Source: Paramecium sonneborni
Taxonomy: Eukaryota > Ciliophora > Oligohymenophorea > Peniculida > Parameciidae
NCBI GenBank assembly: GCA_905182985.1
Contig: CAJJDN010000041.1
Span: 348,059-412,058 of the forward strand
Direction: 5' to 3'
DNA: 64,000 nucleotides
Below, in pieces: positions 12,153 through 24,573 of this stretch (position 1 is the stretch's first letter; each line of letters begins with the position of its first letter). Both the position numbers and the translations under genes were made by a program. The notes under the pieces are model-generated. The model was not told the DNA's origin, made no database searches, and saw only the letters and a program-made list of their open reading frames with translations.

Positions 12153-13129
12153 ATGACTGATTTGGTTTAAACATTCTCAATTCATTAAAAAAAGCATCAC
12201 AGGTTAAGATGATGTAATAAAAGTTAGTACTTAGAAATAATAGAAGGGATTGTTAATCAAAGGAGTGACAGCTAGAAATAATATGAATCTTAAGTTATGG
12301 TTAAATGAAGTAATGAATAGGAAAGAGATAGATTTGAAATTGGGAAAAATAGACATAAATTATCATAGATAAGATAAATAGTTGAAAAATTATAATGATG
12401 CAATATTGCCAAGCATATTTCGAGATGTAGAAGAAAGTCTAATATTTCCATTGATTTGTTATTAAAAAAGTATAGATTAATAATTTTAAAAGGAACCTGT
12501 AGACAATTGATGAGAGAAAGTAAGATTTTGATTTTACATTAGTTAGATTTGAATAGAATGTGACATCTTTATTACCAAGTGATAAAAGAAATTCTATATT
12601 ATATGGATTAATAAGAGAATTGTTATATGAGATAGAGTTTAGAGAAGAAAATATTTTGATTTGTTAATAAAAGGTTACTAAAGTGTTTTACATATATTTT
12701 ACTGATAGTTAGATATGTCCTATATCTAAATGTTGTTACACATCTGTAGTATTAGTGTTAGGTTAAATTTTTGGTGGTTAAATAAGATGTAATAATGAAA
12801 ATTGTCCAATAAAGATTCTTGTCACCTTTGATATATAGGAAGATTTATTATGGAAAACAAACTTAGTTGATTAAAGCAATTTATATTCTAAATATATTAT
12901 TAGTGGTAAATTTAAAATCAATAGTCTAAAAACATCGATATAACCATCAGATAATTCAAGATCGAATCATAATCAAAATATTAAAAGTCAAATCAGTTAT
13001 ACTGATAGAATTTAGACCAAATTAAACTTATCTTAATTAAGTAATTACTAACAAAAAAGAGAAAAGAAAAATAGAAATAGAAATAAAAGTGGATTTCAAT
13101 CTGATGATTAAAATATATATTAAAAATGA
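12153..13129 (+). CDS. unrecognised protein with a Cys cluster; 5' end uncertain
   Basis: One frame is open from about 12170 to 13129 apart from a 23-nt intron near 12464 and another 23-nt intron near 12514. It reads SITGQDDVIKVSTQ, DAILPSIFRDVEESLIFPL, then YIYFTDSQICPISKCCYTS and IRCNNENCPIKI. The two pairs of cysteines could bind zinc; the spacing does not match a named finger. The C-terminus is basic and Ser/Asn/Lys-rich. The ATG at 12153 is in a different frame from this body and I could not find a clean intron to join them, so the start may be wrong. The 5-bp gap after the upstream gene raises the alternative that the two form one gene. Confidence 0.5.
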
Positions 13130-13580
13130 AAAATATTATTTTAGAATTCTCCTAAACTTAATTTTTTTAATTTTTGGACTCATTCTCACAAACGAGTTTG
13201 TTTTTCTTAAAAATTATCTTCATCGAAAAAATAGGCATTTCTTATTATTAATTATTTCTGGGTAGAAAAAGTAAACTTAAATAACAATTAAAAACTGAGC
13301 TTTTGTAATGACAATAAAACAAGAATAAGCAGAATTTAATGTTATCTTTGAATTAAAGATTTTAAAAACTTGAATTTAAGTAAAATTTATTTAAAAGTAC
13401 TGACAATGTAGTTTTAAATCTATATTTGTATCTTTAAATGTTTTGAAATTATAAGTAGAGAAATATTAAAAGCATAAACTAATATTACATTACATAATAG
13501 CTATGATGAAAATAGTTTGATTTAGTTAACAATATTTATTTAATTTAATAAATTTTTAAATTAATTTTTATAAAATTCTA
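13130..13580. other. 450-bp intergenic region
   Basis: AT-rich sequence between a tandem pair of + strand genes. All frames contain TGA at short intervals and I see no domain, tRNA or repeat. It should contain the promoter of the quinone oxidoreductase gene that starts at 13581. Confidence 0.5.
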
Positions 13581-14671
13581 ATGAAGAAAGTGTTACCATC
13601 TATTATGAAACATGTAATTTAATGTAATTATAAAATAATAGGTAAACTAAACAGAATTTGGAGGACCAAATGTTCTTAAATTAGGTGAATCCTTAATACC
13701 CTAACCAAAAACAAATTAATCTTTAATTGAAATTCATTCAACATCTGTAAATAGAGCTGATATTCTACAAAGATAAGGCAAATATCCTCCTCCAAAAGGA
13801 ATTACAAATATATTGGGATTAGAATTTGCTGGCTATGAACTTGATTAATAAGGGAATAGATTAAGAAGAGTAATGGGAATATTATCAGGAGGTGGATATG
13901 CTTAGTATGTTGCCATCAATAAAGATCATTTAATTGAGATACCTTCTAACATTCCATTCCATACTGTATTATTATTATATTTATTATAGGCTGGTGGTAT
14001 TAGTGAAATATATTTGACTGCTTATTTATAATATAAATTATCAGAATTATAATAAGGAAATGCATGTTTAGTTTATGCAGCGGCTTCTGGAGTTGGTTAA
14101 GCTACCTTATAATTATGTAATCTCTTTGGAGTTAAGGCTATTGCTAGTTGTTCATAAGATAAAATTTAGAATATTTAACATTATACTAATTTAATTGTTC
14201 ATAGGAATCAATCTATTTAAGATTAAATTTCATAAATTAAATAGTATTAACCTTAAGGAGTTTAAGCAGTTTTTGATTGTGTAGGATAATAAAATTATTA
14301 AATTACTCTAGATTCTTTAGGTATGGATGGTAAATGGATACTATATGGTTTATTAACTGGAGGTTCTATTGACAAATTTAATCTAGCACCATTATTGATT
14401 AAAAGAATTCATCTAATCAATTCTACACTCAGGTATCTAAACTTATGATTCCATAAGATCACGCTCTGATTAATTTAAAGCACAACTTGTTTAAGAATTC
14501 AAAATTAATATTCTACCTTTTATTGAAAATGGACAAATTTCTATTCCAATTGAATCTGTTACCAAAGTCACTTGGGATCAATAAGGAATCAATTAAATTA
14601 TTGGATTACATACTCTTATGGAATCTAATAAAAATGTTGGAAAATTAATTATATAATTTTTAAATGAATGA
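13581..14671 (+). CDS. NADPH:quinone oxidoreductase, zeta-crystallin/PIG3 type
   Basis: A zinc-less medium-chain dehydrogenase/reductase that should transfer hydride from NADPH to quinones or enals. After a 28-nt intron following MKKVLPSIMKH, the protein reads EFGGPNVLKLGE, SVNRADILQRQGKYPPP, GLEFAGY, then the dinucleotide-binding motif VYAAASGVGQATLQL (AAxxGxGxxxxQ) and FDCVGQ. The C-terminal LRSRSDQFKAQL matches the region seen in PIG3-like enzymes. Catalytic zinc ligands are absent, as expected for this subfamily. A 24-nt intron at 13966-13989 (3n, no TGA) and a 25-nt intron near 14434 are inferred. Length is about 335 aa, normal for the family. Confidence 0.9.
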
Positions 14672-15842
14672 TCAATAATATAATAAATATATTTCAAAAT
14701 TTAAATTTAAACATGATTTTTTCACATATTTAACTTAGTAATTGTATTATTATAAAGTTACATTTATAAAATTTTAGTTTGCTTATTTAAATTTTAAAAA
14801 ACATTTAGAGGAATATTGAAGAAAACTAGATTCATTAGACATATACTTAATGTCTAAAATTCTTATATTAATGAGGGATGTGAAAATTTTAATAGTAGGA
14901 TTTCTTTGAGTAGTTAGACTCATTAGTATTTTTGCTAAACTTATAAATTAGGTATGCTAAGGCCTTCATATTAATTCAAGTTCAATGCTTTATTAATGGA
15001 CATTACAAGGTTACTATTAGTAATTGTGCCTAATAGGTATGGGTAAAATTTCTAGGTATAATGTTTTTTTTTTTATAGATATTTAAATAGATACTAATGG
15101 TAATATTTTAGGCCCCTTTAATACCTAAAAATAACTACATTAAAAAACATGCTTTAAAGAATATAGGTTGGTTCCCTGTAGTGCTGACCTATTATGAAGT
15201 AAAAATTGCGACTTTTCAAATACAAGAAATATTTATATAAAATTACAATATAAAATAAGTAAGTCTTCATTCCATTTAAACTTTTACTTTTGAAACTATT
15301 TCACCAGTAAACTTTGTATTTATTCATTAAGCAAAGTTTATTATTTTAAATATGTAAGGATTATGGAAAAGGTAATTCAATTTATTGCACAAATATATCA
15401 ATATATCTAATTTTCTTATCAGCTTTTTTTTATGATTTATCAATCATTCACCTCCTAAGTCGATTATTTTCATTTCAAAAATTTATTTTATTTTAGAAAC
15501 CAAATTATTAATCAATTTTATCAGATTTAATTATACAAGTATGAACCAAAAAAAAGTGTAACTATATTAATCACAATTTTAAATCTTGTTAAAAAATAAT
15601 TTTCAGAATGAATTATTATTAAATTCGTGTTATTTTACTTAAAACAGGATAACATTTGATTATTTAGGTAAAAAAAAAATTATCAAATTGCGTAATCAAT
15701 AAAAAAGTGAACTTTAAGAAATTTTTTCCATATGATTAATCTTGTAAAACTAATAGATAATCAGAATTTAGTGGAATGTTAATGGAATTTGTTCATAAAC
15801 AGCAATTAATGTTTAATTATTTTTTTTTATTTCTTATAAATA
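14672..15842. other. 1.17-kb gene-free gap between convergent genes
   Basis: The gap separates the 3' ends of the oxidoreductase (+) and TTLL (-) genes. It is five to ten times longer than most gaps here. Both strands have TGA in every frame at short intervals. Included is a perfect 8-bp inverted repeat (14835-14842 with 14850-14857, 7-nt loop). I see no coding domain and no tRNA; a non-coding RNA or a decayed gene is possible. Confidence 0.45.
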
Positions 15843-17390
15843 TCAAAAATTTTATATTATTCTATCAAGCATAATTTCTAAGTCTTAGTTTAATCTAAAA
15901 GCTAGTTATTCAATTGCATTTATAAATTGAAAGAAATCCATCTAATTATTGTTACAAGATTTCAAAATTATTTTTCTGAATAACAAATCATAATCATTTT
16001 TCAGAAATTATTAAGAAGTCATTTATGGAAAGTTTGCTAACTTTTAAAATTTTGAAGAAGTTAGATATTCTTAAAATTTGTATCCAGATAAATAAGCATA
16101 TAATTACATCATTTTTGAAAATATGGTTTCATTTTAATCTACTTCTAATTTTCTATAACTTCCAAATTCTAATAATTCTTCTTAATTTTCTTTGGAAATA
16201 ACAGCTAATTTGATTGCATCTCCCATAACTAACTCTTTAACATAACTATCAATATAAGACTCTTCAAAAACAGATTTTCCATTAGCTGAAAAAATTTCAT
16301 GTTCAATTGATAAACTTGGATTAGAATTAACTTCTAAAAGCCATGGTTTACCATTTTCATCAAGCAAGATATCAAATCCTAAGACTTAAAAACATTTAAC
16401 TTCAGCAACTCTTTTTTGAAAGATTAATTTTGAATTGAATTCAAGAAAAGGAAGAAGACTCTATAAATATGCAACAATTAAATTATCAATTTAATTTTCA
16501 ATATCCTAATTATTGTATCCTAAAATTTCCAAATTTTTTTTAATAGATGAATATGTTCGTTTTGTTCCGTCATTTATATCTAAAATATTTTTCCCACTAT
16601 AAAACTAGAAATTTGTATTTCTTTTATTTAGAGAATAGTTGGTTAAATGCATAAAAGGATTTCTCAGATTTTTATCATTTGGCTTTTCATAGTCAACAGT
16701 GCAAAATCTAGCAAGACCTTCTCTATTGATATAACATAAGTAAGGATGAAGAGATGTAATTAGAACATATAATCTTAAATCAAATTTCTTTTTATCTATT
16801 AACAATGGTTTTGAGATATATTATTAAATAACCATACTTTCGTTAGTCTTAATATCTTTTAATTTCTTAATAAGATAAATTCCATCTCCTTAAGATCCTG
16901 CATCAGGTTTTGCAATATAAGTTAGAGTGCTTTTATACTCTTATTAAAACTTATCAATTTCATCAGGTATTATGTAGGTTTTAGGAAAGAACTCATATTG
17001 TTCTGGGAAATATTGAGCAAATTTATTTAAGTAAAAAGATGATTAAGTCTTATGAGCTAATAAATCCATTCCTGGAAATCTATTTACATATTATGTGAAA
17101 TATTCTTCAAGATTTTAATATTAAAATGGTAATCCAAGCCAACAAACATCACCATCAATAAAAACTTCCTTCCAATTATTTTTAGAAATCAATTTACGTA
17201 TTAATCTAGTTTCTCCTCTACAATTAGTAGTATTAAGTTTTATACTTTTCTATTTTTGATATTAATTCTACTATTATTAAAAGTTCTCATAGGAGGTTTT
17301 GAATTCATCAACTTATTATTCAGTAACAGTTAAAATATCTTAATTATTTTGATTCCATGGTGATATATCTTGAGATTATTATTATTACAT
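15843..17390 (-). CDS. tubulin tyrosine ligase-like (TTLL) amino-acid ligase
   Basis: TTLL enzymes add glutamate, glycine or tyrosine to tubulin tails on axonemes and basal bodies. The 515-aa reading frame appears intron-free. It shows the ATP-grasp core in order: [11 protein letters not shown] and WLGLPFQYQ near the N-terminus, [17 protein letters not shown] (nucleotide-binding loop), [23 protein letters not shown] split by a few residues, [14 protein letters not shown], and the Mg-binding [11 protein letters not shown] near 16320. The LTNYS and EVNSNPS motifs are strong for polyglutamylase-type TTLLs (TTLL6/9/13 relatives), but the reaction cannot be settled here. The C-terminal 130 residues lack the basic microtubule-binding domain typical of the elongating enzymes. 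Its start lies 22 bp from the kinase at 17413. Confidence 0.92.
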
Positions 17391-17412
17391 AATGATTGAA
17401 TTAATTTAATTA
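17391..17412. promoter_or_regulatory. 22-bp divergent start-to-start region
   Basis: The TTLL (-) and AMPK-like (+) start codons face apart with only 22 AT-rich bases between them. Any 5' UTRs must be extremely short or overlap, and the two genes must share promoter sequence that partly lies inside coding DNA. No motif is recognised. Confidence 0.5.
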
Positions 17413-19337
17413 ATGAAATTAGTTAATAGCAAGAAATCGATTATAAAGTAGGAGGATTAAGAATCTGATAAATAACGATAGATAGGAGATTATCTGTTAG
17501 GTTGGTGTTTAGGTTTACAGTAGTTAAAACTCTTGGATTGGGTACATTTGGTTTAGTAAAATTGGCAATTCATTCAATAACTTAAGAGAAAGTAGCAATT
17601 AAAATCTTGGAGAAATCTAAGATAATTGATGTTGCAGATGTGGAACGAGTGTCTAGAGAAATACACATATTGAAATTGATAAGACATAAACATGTTATTC
17701 AATTATATGAGGTAAAAATTAAATTGATAAACTAAGATAATTGAAACCAAGAAATACATATTTTTGGTTATGGAATTTTGTGATGGAGGAGAACTTTTTG
17801 ATTATATAGTAAAGCATTAAAAGTAATAAATTGAAATATTAATCAAAGATTATCTGAAATTGAAGCATGTAAATTTATTTAAGAGTTGATCTCTGGAATT
17901 GAGTATATTCATAAACTGAATATAGTACACAGAGATTTGAAACCTGAAAATTTATTATTAGATTATTAGAAAAGTTTAAAAATAGTGGATTTTGGATTAA
18001 GTAATACATATAAATAAGGTGAATAATTAAAAACAGCATGTGGTAGTCCTTGTTATGCAGCACCTGAAATGATATAAGGAAACAAATATAATTCTTTATT
18101 AGTTGATATTTGGTCTTGTGGAGTAATTTTATTTGCATCAATTTGTGGTTATTTACCTTTTGAAGATGTAAATACTTCAGCTTTATATAAAAAAATATTG
18201 AATGGAGAATATCAAATTCCAAATTTTGTATCACCAGAAGGTACTAGTTTTCTTAAAGGGATTTTAAATATTAATCCAGAAAAGAGATTTAATTTAGAAT
18301 AAATAAAATGTCATCCTTGGTTTAAATTATATAGAAGATCACATCCTATTCCTCCAGGTATAGTAATTGGATTTCATAGAATTCCTATTGATAATAATAT
18401 TGTAATATAATTAAAAGAAAAAGGATTTAATGAAGATTATGTAAAAATTTGTTTAGATGCTAATAAATAAAATAATGTAACAACTTCATACTTTTTATTA
18501 ATTAAAAGACATCTTAAAAGTGGAGGTATATCAACAGCAGATATTAATTCTGTATATTTTGATTAAAAATTATTAGAACCAATTTAAAGGACTCAAAAAA
18601 GTAAAAATATGAAATTAACTTAAATATAGGTCGTGCTCTTGGATTTTTAGATGAATCTATGTTAAAAACTTTGAATTCTAATAGATCATAATCTAATCAA
18701 AGTCGTAAAAATAAAAAAATGCATACTTAATAAAATAGAGGAGGACATTATTATATATAAGAAGAGAAATTTAATAAATCAATTTAATTAAAATAATCTC
18801 ACCGTTAAGATAGTTTAGATTCAGATGAAGAATTTAATAAATCTTATTCTTAAAATGTAACATAAAAAACAAAAAAATAAAAAGTTAGAACAGAATCTAA
18901 TTATAATGCAGATTCATCATTAAATTAGACTACTATGATTGCTGGTAAAAGGTAATCAATTTCCCCTGCTAATGCCAATCTTATTTTGTAATATATTAGT
19001 AATTCTTATTTAAATATTAGAGCAATAAAAAAAACTAACTCCAACATCCATTAGAAATTCTTGTCAACAAAAACCTAATTTATTCTCTCTAAATTATTAA
19101 AGAAACATTTAGACAATTTATGATAATGATGGATTAAAGATTATGAATTCAAATAAATAATAAACAAATGATTCTAAGAGAAATGTAAATAATTAATGGA
19201 TGCCCTAAACCTTAACAAATCATTATTAATTACTATTATAATTGAATTCAAGAAAAGGATCTCGTGATCTAAGTGCTCCTCATTCAACCAAATGTTCTAA
19301 TAATCCAAAAAGTAAATCAATTAATAGATAATTTTGA
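17413..19337 (+). CDS. AMPK/SNF1-related Ser/Thr protein kinase
   Basis: The catalytic domain is complete: glycine loop LGLGTFGLVKLA, VAIKILEKSKI (Lys), [74 protein letters not shown] (split here: DFGLSN, then [12 protein letters not shown]) and DIWSCGVILFASICGYLPFED. The activation-loop Thr in LKTACGSP is the AMPK-type upstream-kinase site. A UBA-like autoinhibitory helix (VIQLKEKGFNEDYVKICLD) follows, as in SNF1/AMPK/MARK kinases. The C-terminal ~250 residues are Ser/Asn/Gln-rich. Introns are placed near the N-terminus (20 nt, unusual GTT start; alternative joins exist), 17712, 17820, 18600 and 18990. The energy-sensing role is by homology; no beta or gamma subunit lies nearby. Confidence 0.9.
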
Positions 19338-19364
19338 TTATACTTATGAATAATTTAATTATTA

Positions 19365-20505
<1,141 letters not shown>

Positions 20506-20520
20506 TATTGTGTACATTTC

Positions 20521-21549
20521 ATGGGTATTTCTTATAAACTTTTTGAATATTCATTTATATTTAATAAAATGAATTCTTTATTTACTATTCTTAAAGATAT
20601 ACAAATAAATGTGCCCTAATCATAACTATAGCATACTTTTGTCTTATGTGGTTAAACTCAAAGTGGAAAATCATCAATTGTATATTTTTATTTTAATTAG
20701 GTCTCTAAACTAACTTCACAATAAATATAAGAATAAGCTGGGTTGATATATACACAATAAAAGACTAATATTATTGGTTATTAAGCTGTCCTTTAATATT
20801 TTGAAATTTCTGGATAAGCATTCAAATAATTATTGACTTTGCCATTAAATAAGCAATCTTATTAATAGTACAGTTATATCTTAGTAATTGATTTATCAGA
20901 TAACCCTCATGAAATCTTAAATATTTGTAATTCAGAAATACGATATATCAAAGAAGAAACTGAAAAGAAGTTGTAATAATCAATTGATGTAGATACTTTT
21001 AAACAATTAGAATTAAATATTTATGACAAAATCATGACGCATCACGATAAAAATAGAATTGTGCCATTATATGTTCCTATAATTATTTTAGGATGGAAAT
21101 ATGATTTATTCACTAAGAATTTAGATTAAGAATCTAGAAAATGGATAACACGAGGTTTAAGATATTTAGCTCATACAAATAATTGTTCACTTGTATTTGG
21201 GAGCAATTAAGAGTATTAATTAGTGAGATAAACTTTGTAATATCATGTAAAACCTTCTGCTTCAATTTATTAATACGATCACTTAAAGTAATTGTGTATA
21301 ACTTAACTTTCTGATTTAATTGAAAATATAAATTTACCACCTTCTGGATCCAATCCTTTAGATGGATTTAATAAAATAATTAAAGATTAAATTGTTGCAG
21401 TTGCAACTAATTAGAAAAAAAAAAAGCAATCTAAAATAGCAGATGAAGATTGGAATAGTTATAAAGAAGATAAAATTGATAGACTTATTAAGCAATTTGA
21501 ATTTTAATAAAAATAAAATAAAAATTAGGAAGAGTAAGTATTAATTTGA
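20521..21549 (+). CDS. DYNC2LI1: cytoplasmic dynein-2 light intermediate chain
   Basis: This subunit of the dynein-2 motor drives retrograde intraflagellar transport. The protein carries a P-loop GQTQSGKSS near residue 45, ILVIDLSDNPHEI, and a long match around PLYVPIIILGWKYDLF and ITRGLRYLAHTNNCSLVF, which align in order with the PLVIIGSKYDVF and CKTLRFVAHYYGASLMF regions of animal DYNC2LI1. The C-terminus ends in an acidic/basic helix (DRLIKQFEFQ). One 21-nt intron follows SGKSSI. Length is about 335 aa, close to the animal protein. It is distinct from the larger cytoplasmic dynein-1 LICs. The next + gene starts 26 bp downstream. Confidence 0.9.
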
Positions 21550-21575
21550 TACAATATTTATATATAAATTTATTT

Positions 21576-22230
21576 ATGATTTTAGAATTTATTTTCCTAT
21601 TAACAGGTGTATAATCTATCATTCTTAAATTCAAAGTTTAACCTGGACAATAATAATGTATAAAGGACTCTGTATCATAAAATACACTTGTTTATGGAAA
21701 TTACGATGCATCATCTTCTGTTTATAATTTTACATTGAGTGTAATCTATTCATATTATTAAACTATAGATCATAGATTAAGAAGATTAAGAATCAATAAT
21801 AATCGAATACTCTGATGGTATTAATGAATAATTTCATTATGTAATGGAGCAGTCAGGAGAAATTGCAATGTGTTTTGAAGTTGATGATTTTGCAGATGTT
21901 ACAATATTCAATTTATTTTATGAAAGTGGTACTAAAACTTTATGATAATTAATTATAGGAGCAGAAATCTATGATTAAGATATTTTAGCTAAAAAACAGC
22001 ATGTTCTCAATTTAAATGAGACTTTAGATACAATGGAACAATTGTAATAAGATATTTCAAGAGAATAATTATTAATTGTTGATAGAGAAAATAATAGAAA
22101 GCATAGTTTTAATGATATTTAAACTAAAATTATTGGTTTTGCTGGCATAACTTTTGGATTATTAATTATTGTAGCTGCCTGTTAAGTTATTTATGTCAGA
22201 AGATTTGTAGTATATAAAAAATTAGCTTGA
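21576..22230 (+). CDS. p24/TMED-family cargo receptor (emp24/GOLD)
   Basis: p24 proteins cycle between ER and Golgi and sort cargo in COPI/COPII vesicles. A hydrophobic signal peptide (MILEFIFLLTGVQS) leads into a GOLD-like lumenal domain (KVQPGQQQCIKDSV, NYDASSSVYNFTLS, QSGEIAMCFEVDD). Then come a membrane-proximal coiled coil and a single TM segment (GFAGITFGLLIIVAAC). The last four residues are KKLA, an exact dilysine KKxx COPI retrieval signal. Two introns are inferred: 28 nt after TLS and 30 nt after YESG; the second contains the only in-frame TGA. About 200 aa, normal for the family. Confidence 0.9.
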
Positions 22231-22327
22231 TTTGCTTGAATATATTTTTAATCCATTTTTTTAATTTATAACTCAAATATTTAAGTTATATTTATATTAA
22301 AAAATATGATTATTTAATTTATAAAAA

Positions 22328-22880
22328 ATGTATCAAGAGGAATCTCCTAGATTAGTTTAATAATATGAAGTGTTGACTCTAATATTTTTTATTAGAGATT
22401 AAGAAATTTCTTATGTCTTTTATGTTGTTTCACTGTTTTAATGAAATTTTAAAGTTTACTATTGGGATTTTGCTCTTGATTTTTAAGATCTCTCATTCAT
22501 TTGGTCTACTTAAAATATTAATTGATACCTTATTAATTAAATTTAAATTTTGCTTTTGAATTATCTAATATCTCATCACTTGTTTTATTCAAAAGGGTTA
22601 AATTACGTTTATGTTTCTAAATTTTACAAATATTGATTGTTTAATTTTTCTAACTGTTTGTTATTATACTATTATAATCATTTTCTTATATGTCTGTATG
22701 ATAACGATTCTATAATTTTAATTATGGAACCCTTAATTTTGTGTCTGTATTCATTAATGTGTGATATTTTACTGAATCAATTTGACTTTGTTTTTATTAT
22801 GGATTTTATGCTTATAATTTTTATTAAAAGAAAGAGATTAGTTCATGTAATTAAGAATTTTTGGTAGCTTATTTTAATAG
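22328..22880 (+). CDS. possible small multi-pass membrane protein, exon structure unresolved
   Basis: An ATG at 22328 opens MYQEESPRLVQQYE, and if a 26-nt intron (GTGTTG..TTAG) is removed it continues as RLRNFLCLLCCFTVLMKF, a membrane-like helix. Further hydrophobic stretches follow in more than one frame, interrupted by TGA, up to the start of the duplicated block at 22876. I cannot join them into one protein. It may be a real gene with several introns, or a decayed one. No family recognised. Confidence 0.28.
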
Positions 22881-22907
22881 TATCAATTTCTAATTATTAA
22901 TTTCCTT

Positions 22908-23339
22908 TCAATTTATTTATTTGAATACCTAATCAAGCTCTTTTATCTTAACTTTTAATTGTTAATTTTCATATTTCAATTCTGTACATAATTTGTTGAG
23001 AACTTAACATTCATTTCTAAAAAAGACTAATTTATTTTAAGCATTTACTACCTAGTATTTAAAAAAAGAATTACATACTTCAGTTTCATTTTCATGGTAT
23101 GCGATGTATTCTTCAAATTTCTATTATAGATTTCTAAAATCAGATGATATTTCTTCTACAACTATTTTAAATGCCTTAAAAAAGCTTGTTTGCTAATTTT
23201 ATAATAGTGTAGAAATTCTAGAATTAGTGTTCATCATTAAGCCTTCTATGTCTTTACACATCTCTTTTAATTTTTTAGCTGCATTCTAATCAAGAGATTC
23301 TAGAATTGGTATTTAAGCCTCGGTAATTAAATAAGACAT
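22908..23339 (-). CDS. small coiled-coil protein (copy 1)
   Basis: About 135 aa, no family recognised. It starts MSYLITEAQIPILESLDQ and is helical throughout, with heptads such as ISSDFRNLQQKFEEYI and a C-terminal LKYENQQLKVKIKELDQ. One 27-nt intron (GTATGT..ACTAG) splits it. TGA lies at 22908-22910. It sits directly downstream of the CCCH gene on the same strand. The identical copy at 24088-24519 is probably the same gene assembled twice. Confidence 0.65.
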
Positions 23340-23393
23340 ATTAAAATTTGTTATATTATTGAATTAAAATAAATAAAGTTTAGAATTGAGAAA

Positions 23394-24054
23394 TCAATTT
23401 TATTTTTTTTCTAATTAAACAAAGAACTTTGATCGTCTAGGCAAATCAACATTAAATCCTTTTTGGACGAATTTTTGTAAAACTTGCTGAAATCTTTAAA
23501 TGTCAAGTCTTTCTTAATTGTTGAGATATTCTAATATTTAATTTAAAATTATACTTCTAGCTATTGAAGGCTTCATGCCTTACTCTTAGTATGATTCTTA
23601 TAAAAACTTTTCGAATTTTTATTAATCCTTTAATTCGTCATGCAAATATTAACATCGTATTCCATATGGACAAAATCCTTAACTAAAATATCTGTTGCAA
23701 GGTTTTGTTTTATATTTCTAATGAAGATGAGTTTTAGCTTGCAATTCTTAATATCCATGAGCGAATGAACACTAAAAAATAAATAAGTTTTATACATCAT
23801 CCCCAAATTTACAAAATCCCATTAATTAAAAGTTTTTGCATAATTCAGTCTTTTTCTTTTTTGTATATTCTTCAATAAATTATATTTTTTCTTCAATTGT
23901 TTCAAAGTACTTTTTTTTTGGTTAAACACTAAAATATATTAAATACTTCATACTCTATTTCAAATTGCTCATAGTCTTCGTCGTCAGTACTTTCACTTTA
24001 ATCGTCAATATTTTTAATGTTATAATAGAATTCTGTAGGAGTTGGGTTAAACAT
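23394..24054 (-). CDS. tandem CCCH zinc-finger protein (copy 1, abuts gap)
   Basis: Two CCCH fingers of the tristetraprolin type can be read. The first is CKNFQLMGFCKFGDD then CSFAHG after removal of a 24-nt intron; the second is CNRYFSQGFCPYGIRCQYLH. Both fit C-x8-C-x5-C-x3-H, and each is preceded by a TTP-like lead-in (KKKKTELC and YKTKPC). Such proteins bind AU-rich RNA. The start MFNPTPTEFYYN is followed by an acidic stretch; an intron of about 37 nt is needed after EIEYE. The start codon is the last three bases before the N at 24055, so this copy has no upstream sequence. About 190 aa. Confidence 0.8.
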
Positions 24055-24055
24055 N
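24055..24055. other. single ambiguous base N marking a contig join
   Basis: This is the only non-ACGT base in the window. It lies exactly between the two identical 1,179-bp blocks, which is what a scaffolding step leaves when two overlapping contig ends are placed side by side. Confidence 0.9.
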
Positions 24056-24087
24056 AATAGTATCAATTTCTAATTATTAATTTCCTT

Positions 24088-24519
24088 TCAATTTATTTAT
24101 TTGAATACCTAATCAAGCTCTTTTATCTTAACTTTTAATTGTTAATTTTCATATTTCAATTCTGTACATAATTTGTTGAGAACTTAACATTCATTTCTAA
24201 AAAAGACTAATTTATTTTAAGCATTTACTACCTAGTATTTAAAAAAAGAATTACATACTTCAGTTTCATTTTCATGGTATGCGATGTATTCTTCAAATTT
24301 CTATTATAGATTTCTAAAATCAGATGATATTTCTTCTACAACTATTTTAAATGCCTTAAAAAAGCTTGTTTGCTAATTTTATAATAGTGTAGAAATTCTA
24401 GAATTAGTGTTCATCATTAAGCCTTCTATGTCTTTACACATCTCTTTTAATTTTTTAGCTGCATTCTAATCAAGAGATTCTAGAATTGGTATTTAAGCCT
24501 CGGTAATTAAATAAGACAT
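24088..24519 (-). CDS. small coiled-coil protein (copy 2)
   Basis: Same reading as the gene at 22908-23339: MSYLITEAQ start, one 27-nt intron, helical throughout, TGA end. If the duplication is an assembly artefact, only one of the two genes exists. Confidence 0.6.
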
Positions 24520-24573
24520 ATTAAAATTTGTTATATTATTGAATTAAAATAAATAAAGTTTAGAATTGAGAAA

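Larger units (their letters stand above)
22876..24054. repeat. copy 1 of an identical 1,179-bp direct duplication
   Basis: The block from the bases aatagtatcaatttc to gttgggttaaacat is repeated at an offset of exactly 1,180. Line by line I see no difference from the second copy. The copy is immediately followed by a single N at 24055, so it is most likely the overlapping end of a contig that was not merged with the next one. Confidence 0.93.

Noticed and set aside
17875..18234. A 119-codon standard-code frame on the - strand
   Set aside because: It is the antisense shadow of the AMPK-like kinase catalytic domain, which is certain.
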